Shown: positions 3,690-5,808 of the stretch, piece after piece | How the letters are laid out: each line of letters starts with the position of its first letter | Position numbering within the stretch: the first letter of the stretch is position 1 | DNA from: FEN-1297 sp964498065 | GTDB taxonomy: Bacteria > Bacteroidota > Ignavibacteria > Ignavibacteriales > Ignavibacteriaceae | Direction of reading: 5' to 3' | Assembly: GCA_964498065.1 (NCBI GenBank) | Contig: CAZCFZ010000159.1 | Coordinates: forward strand, 1 to 5,808 | Length of the DNA: 5,808 bases | The notes under the pieces: model-generated | What the model was told of the DNA's origin: nothing | Seen by the model: only the letters and a program-made list of their open reading frames with translations | Database searches by the model: none | Made by a program: the position numbers and the translations under genes

Positions 3690-5027
3690 ATGTTAACAGT
3701 AAAAGAACATGCTAAAAAAACCTTAACGCTTGCTTACCCGGTAATGATAGGACAAGTGGGGATGATAATGATGGGGGTTGTAGACAGTATTATGGTTGGT
3801 AAGTTGGGTGCCGCTCCGCTTGCCGCAGCAGCCTTAGGGAATAGTTTATTCATGATAATACTGATTATAGGTCTCGGCGTTTCATATGCGGTTACTCCTC
3901 TTGTTGCTATTGCGGTAGGGGCTGATAAAATTTCTGACAGCGGAATTATTTTCAAACAGTCGGTAATTGTAAATGCAGTGCTCAGCATAATACTTCTTAT
4001 TTTAACTTTTTTAGGCAGCGATCTAATCAAGTACTTGAATCAGCCAGTTCAAGTGGCACAGCAAGCAGTATCTTACACAAGAATTTTAGGCTATTCAATA
4101 ATCCCTGTAATGATCTTTCAGACATATAAACAGTTTATTGAAGGTTTCGGCGTTATGCAGCCGGCTATGGTTGTTACACTTTTGGCTAATTTAATAAATG
4201 GCGGCTTCAATTGGTTATTAATCTATGGTAAATTTGGACTTCCCATGATGGCATTAAATGGAGCCGGATGGGCAACTTTCGCATCCCGTTTATTTATGGG
4301 GATAGTTATAATGTATTATGTTATGAAGGCTAAAAAATTTAAAGAATTTGATGTGAGATTTAATTTTCCAAAATTAAATTTTCGTATAATCAGAAAAATT
4401 CTAGATCTAGGAATACCAAGTGCATTCCAATATATTTTTGAAGTCGGAGCCTTTTCATCTGCCGTAATCATCGTCGGCTGGTTAGGTACAAAGCAGCTGG
4501 CTGCTCATCAAATTGCTATTAACCTCGCGTCTATTTCGTTTATGATGACACTAGGGATTTCATCAGCGGGAGCAATTAGAGTCGCTAACGCCGTAGGTAA
4601 ACAAGATATCAAAGAAGTGAGAAAAGCAGGTTTTACTGCAATTGTTCTCGGAGAATTGTTAATGGCATCTTGCGGAATTATATTTATTATATTCAGAAAT
4701 TTTCTGCCGTCGCTTTATATCAGCGATCCGACTGTAATTTCTTATGCTTCCACTTTATTAATTATCGCTGCAATCTTTCAAATATCAGACGGAACTCAAG
4801 CAGTGGGCATAGGTATTTTGCGGGGACTAACAGATGTAAGAATTCCTACTCTTATAACTTTTATTGCATACTGGGTAATAGCCTTACCCTCCGGATATTT
4901 GCTGGGATTTACTTTTCACCTTAATGTAGTAGGAGTATGGATTGGACTTCTGCTCGGTTTAACATCTTCCGCAACTATGTTAACACTAAGATTTAATAAG
5001 AGAAGCCGTCACCTAATAACAGTTTAA
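3690..5027 (+). CDS. MATE family multidrug/cation efflux transporter (NorM-like)
   Basis: This 445-residue protein has twelve predicted membrane helices, the usual MATE length and layout, in two homologous halves joined near residue 220-235. MATE transporters export cationic drugs or metabolites in exchange for Na+ or H+. The opening block MGVVDSIMVGKLGAAPLAAAALG (28-50) is characteristic. The acidic membrane residues known from Vibrio cholerae NorM (Asp36, Glu255, Asp371) correspond to Asp32, Glu251 (in FEVGAF) and Asp367 (in SDGTQ), a constant shift of four. The cation-binding set is therefore complete and of NorM rather than DinF type. Substrates cannot be predicted. ATG 3690 is favoured because the nearby ATG at 3677 is out of frame; only a weak GAGAAG at 3671-3676 precedes it. 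The gene appears monocistronic and converges on the peptidase fragment. Confidence 0.95.
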   Translation: MLTVKEHAKKTLTLAYPVMIGQVGMIMMGVVDSIMVGKLGAAPLAAAALGNSLFMIILIIGLGVSYAVTPLVAIAVGADKISDSGIIFKQSVIVNAVLSIILLILTFLGSDLIKYLNQPVQVAQQAVSYTRILGYSIIPVMIFQTYKQFIEGFGVMQPAMVVTLLANLINGGFNWLLIYGKFGLPMMALNGAGWATFASRLFMGIVIMYYVMKAKKFKEFDVRFNFPKLNFRIIRKILDLGIPSAFQYIFEVGAFSSAVIIVGWLGTKQLAAHQIAINLASISFMMTLGISSAGAIRVANAVGKQDIKEVRKAGFTAIVLGELLMASCGIIFIIFRNFLPSLYISDPTVISYASTLLIIAAIFQISDGTQAVGIGILRGLTDVRIPTLITFIAYWVIALPSGYLLGFTFHLNVVGVWIGLLLGLTSSATMLTLRFNKRSRHLITV

Positions 5028-5036
5028 TACTATTTG

Positions 5037-5089
5037 TAAAAAATAAAAGCTGCCTCAAAAAATTCAAATAAAATATTTTTTGAAGCAGC
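5037..5089 (-). terminator. Rho-independent terminator of the S9 peptidase locus
   Basis: On the minus strand, GCTGCTTCAAAAAAT (5089-5075) pairs with ATTTTTTGAGGCAGC (5063-5049) across an 11-nt loop. The stem is 15 bp with one G-U pair and is followed by TTTTATTTTTTA. On the plus strand the same pair becomes a C-A mismatch and no U-run follows, so it serves the leftward peptidase gene and at best weakly the MATE gene. Confidence 0.85.
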
Positions 5090-5117
5090 AGAATTTAATC
5101 AATATCTTAAAATCTCC

Positions 5118-5747
5118 TTACAAATTGTCTTTAAAATAATTTGTTATCTTATCGTATAAATGAAATGTATCAATTCCTCTTACGCCGTGCTCTTGTCCCG
5201 GGTAAACCATATAATCGACGGGGATTCCGAGATATTCACATTTTTTGATAAACATAAGGTCGTGCTGCCATACAACAATCGGATCGCTCGTACCATGAAT
5301 CATCAATAATTTACCTTTTAAATTTTTAGCATAGTTTAAAAGATCGGATTCTGCATAGCCTTCGGGATTTGCTTGCGGGGTGTCCATATATCTTTCGGTG
5401 TACATTACCTCATAATACTCCCAGTTTATAACCGAACCGCCTGCAACGGCAACCTTAAAAAGTCCGGGCCTTCTTGTCATTAATGATGTAGTCATAAATC
5501 CTCCGAAGCTCCAGCCGAAGACTCCCATTCTAGTTGAATCGACATACGGCAGACTTTTTAAATAATCTGCTCCGATTGTTTGATCTTCAATTTCTTGAGT
5601 TCCCAAATGCCTGAATGTAACCTGTTCAAAAGCAAGTCCCCGATTAGCCGAACCTCTATTATCGATAGTAAATACTACGTATCCGTGTTCTGCCATATAA
5701 TTTAACCATAAACCGGCGCCTCCAAGCCAGCGGTTTGTAATCAATTG
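5118..5747 (-). pseudogene. C-terminal catalytic-domain remnant of a DPP IV-like S9 serine peptidase
   Basis: About 208 residues match the end of dipeptidyl peptidase IV-type S9 proteins, which in Bacteroidota are exported enzymes of roughly 700-800 residues that remove dipeptides from peptide N-termini. The block opens with QLITNRWLGGAGLW and contains IDNRGSANRG. The nucleophile Ser is in GWSFGGF (about residues 97-103), Asp in HGTSDPIVVWQH (about 150-161), and His in PGQEHGVRG (about 183-191), so the triad is complete and the frame is clean to the stop at 5118. The beta-propeller domain is missing. The typical upstream YGGPHAQ is replaced by unrelated residues, and an in-frame TAA lies at 5784-5786. 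The only start near the break is a TTG at 5744 inside the conserved block, not a natural start. The gene has lost its 5' part by insertion or deletion near 5745-5750, recently judging by the intact remainder. Confidence 0.8.
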
Positions 5748-5808
5748 GATGCCTGATCTGTACCCTAAAAAGTATACACAAAGTTAAGCAACATCTGATT
5801 TAATTTCT
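5748..5808 (-). other. Foreign-looking junction sequence at the right edge, possibly an insertion sequence end
   Basis: Peptidase similarity stops at about 5747. Beyond it, the minus strand has a frame open to the window edge, KLNQMLLNFVYTF, ending in TAG just before GGGTACAGATCAGGCATCC. A short coding 3' end running up to a junction is what the edge of an insertion sequence looks like, and TATACACAAAGTTAAG (5773-5788) resembles inner termini I associate with IS256-like elements. With 61 bp visible, the identification is weak. Confidence 0.25.

Overview
The window is an AT-rich bacterial chromosome segment. It carries four intact ordinary genes, one intact small gene of unknown function, two serine tRNA genes, and two damaged loci. 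No rRNA or marker gene fixes the taxonomy. The S9 peptidase fragment has the motif spelling of Bacteroidota dipeptidyl peptidases. On the other hand, the promoters I can read are sigma-70-like (TTGNNN / TANNNT, 17 bp apart) and some genes have clear Shine-Dalgarno sites (AAAGGAGG, GAGGG). That fits an Ignavibacteria/Chlorobi-type relative of Bacteroidota better than a typical Bacteroidia genome. This placement is an inference.

Region 1 (1-1731): a small four-helix SPW-repeat-like membrane protein with its own promoter, a strong ribosome binding site and a strong terminator, followed by a pirin-family cupin with the full set of metal ligands. Region 2 (1732-2450, minus strand): a PAP2 phosphatase membrane protein, preceded by the terminator of the neighbouring tRNA. 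Region 3 (2451-3100) is the unusual part. Two serine tRNA genes diverge from a common spacer, each with a TTGTTA-N17-TA(T/A)ATT promoter. The rightward one, tRNA-Ser(GGA), has been split by an approximately 294-bp insertion. A 30-nt 5' tRNA fragment remains behind the original promoter, then comes a frameshifted GIY-YIG endonuclease gene, then a complete tRNA-Ser(GGA) whose first 30 nt duplicate the fragment. The left fragment is itself interrupted in its D-loop by exactly 30 bp made of two back-to-back perfect 15-bp hairpins. Region 4 (3257-5027): a small single-helix protein of unknown function and a MATE-family efflux transporter with the three conserved acidic membrane residues. Region 5 (5037-5808, minus strand): the C-terminal catalytic domain of a DPP IV-like S9 peptidase with its terminator, cut off from the rest of its gene near 5745.

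The protein genes do not form an operon or a shared pathway; most are single transcription units with separate signals. The tRNA / GIY-YIG / double-hairpin arrangement is the main candidate for a poorly described system. It looks like a minimal element that enters a tRNA gene from the 5' side and restores the tRNA at its far end, so that the tRNA would probably be transcribed together with the nuclease message from the old tRNA promoter.
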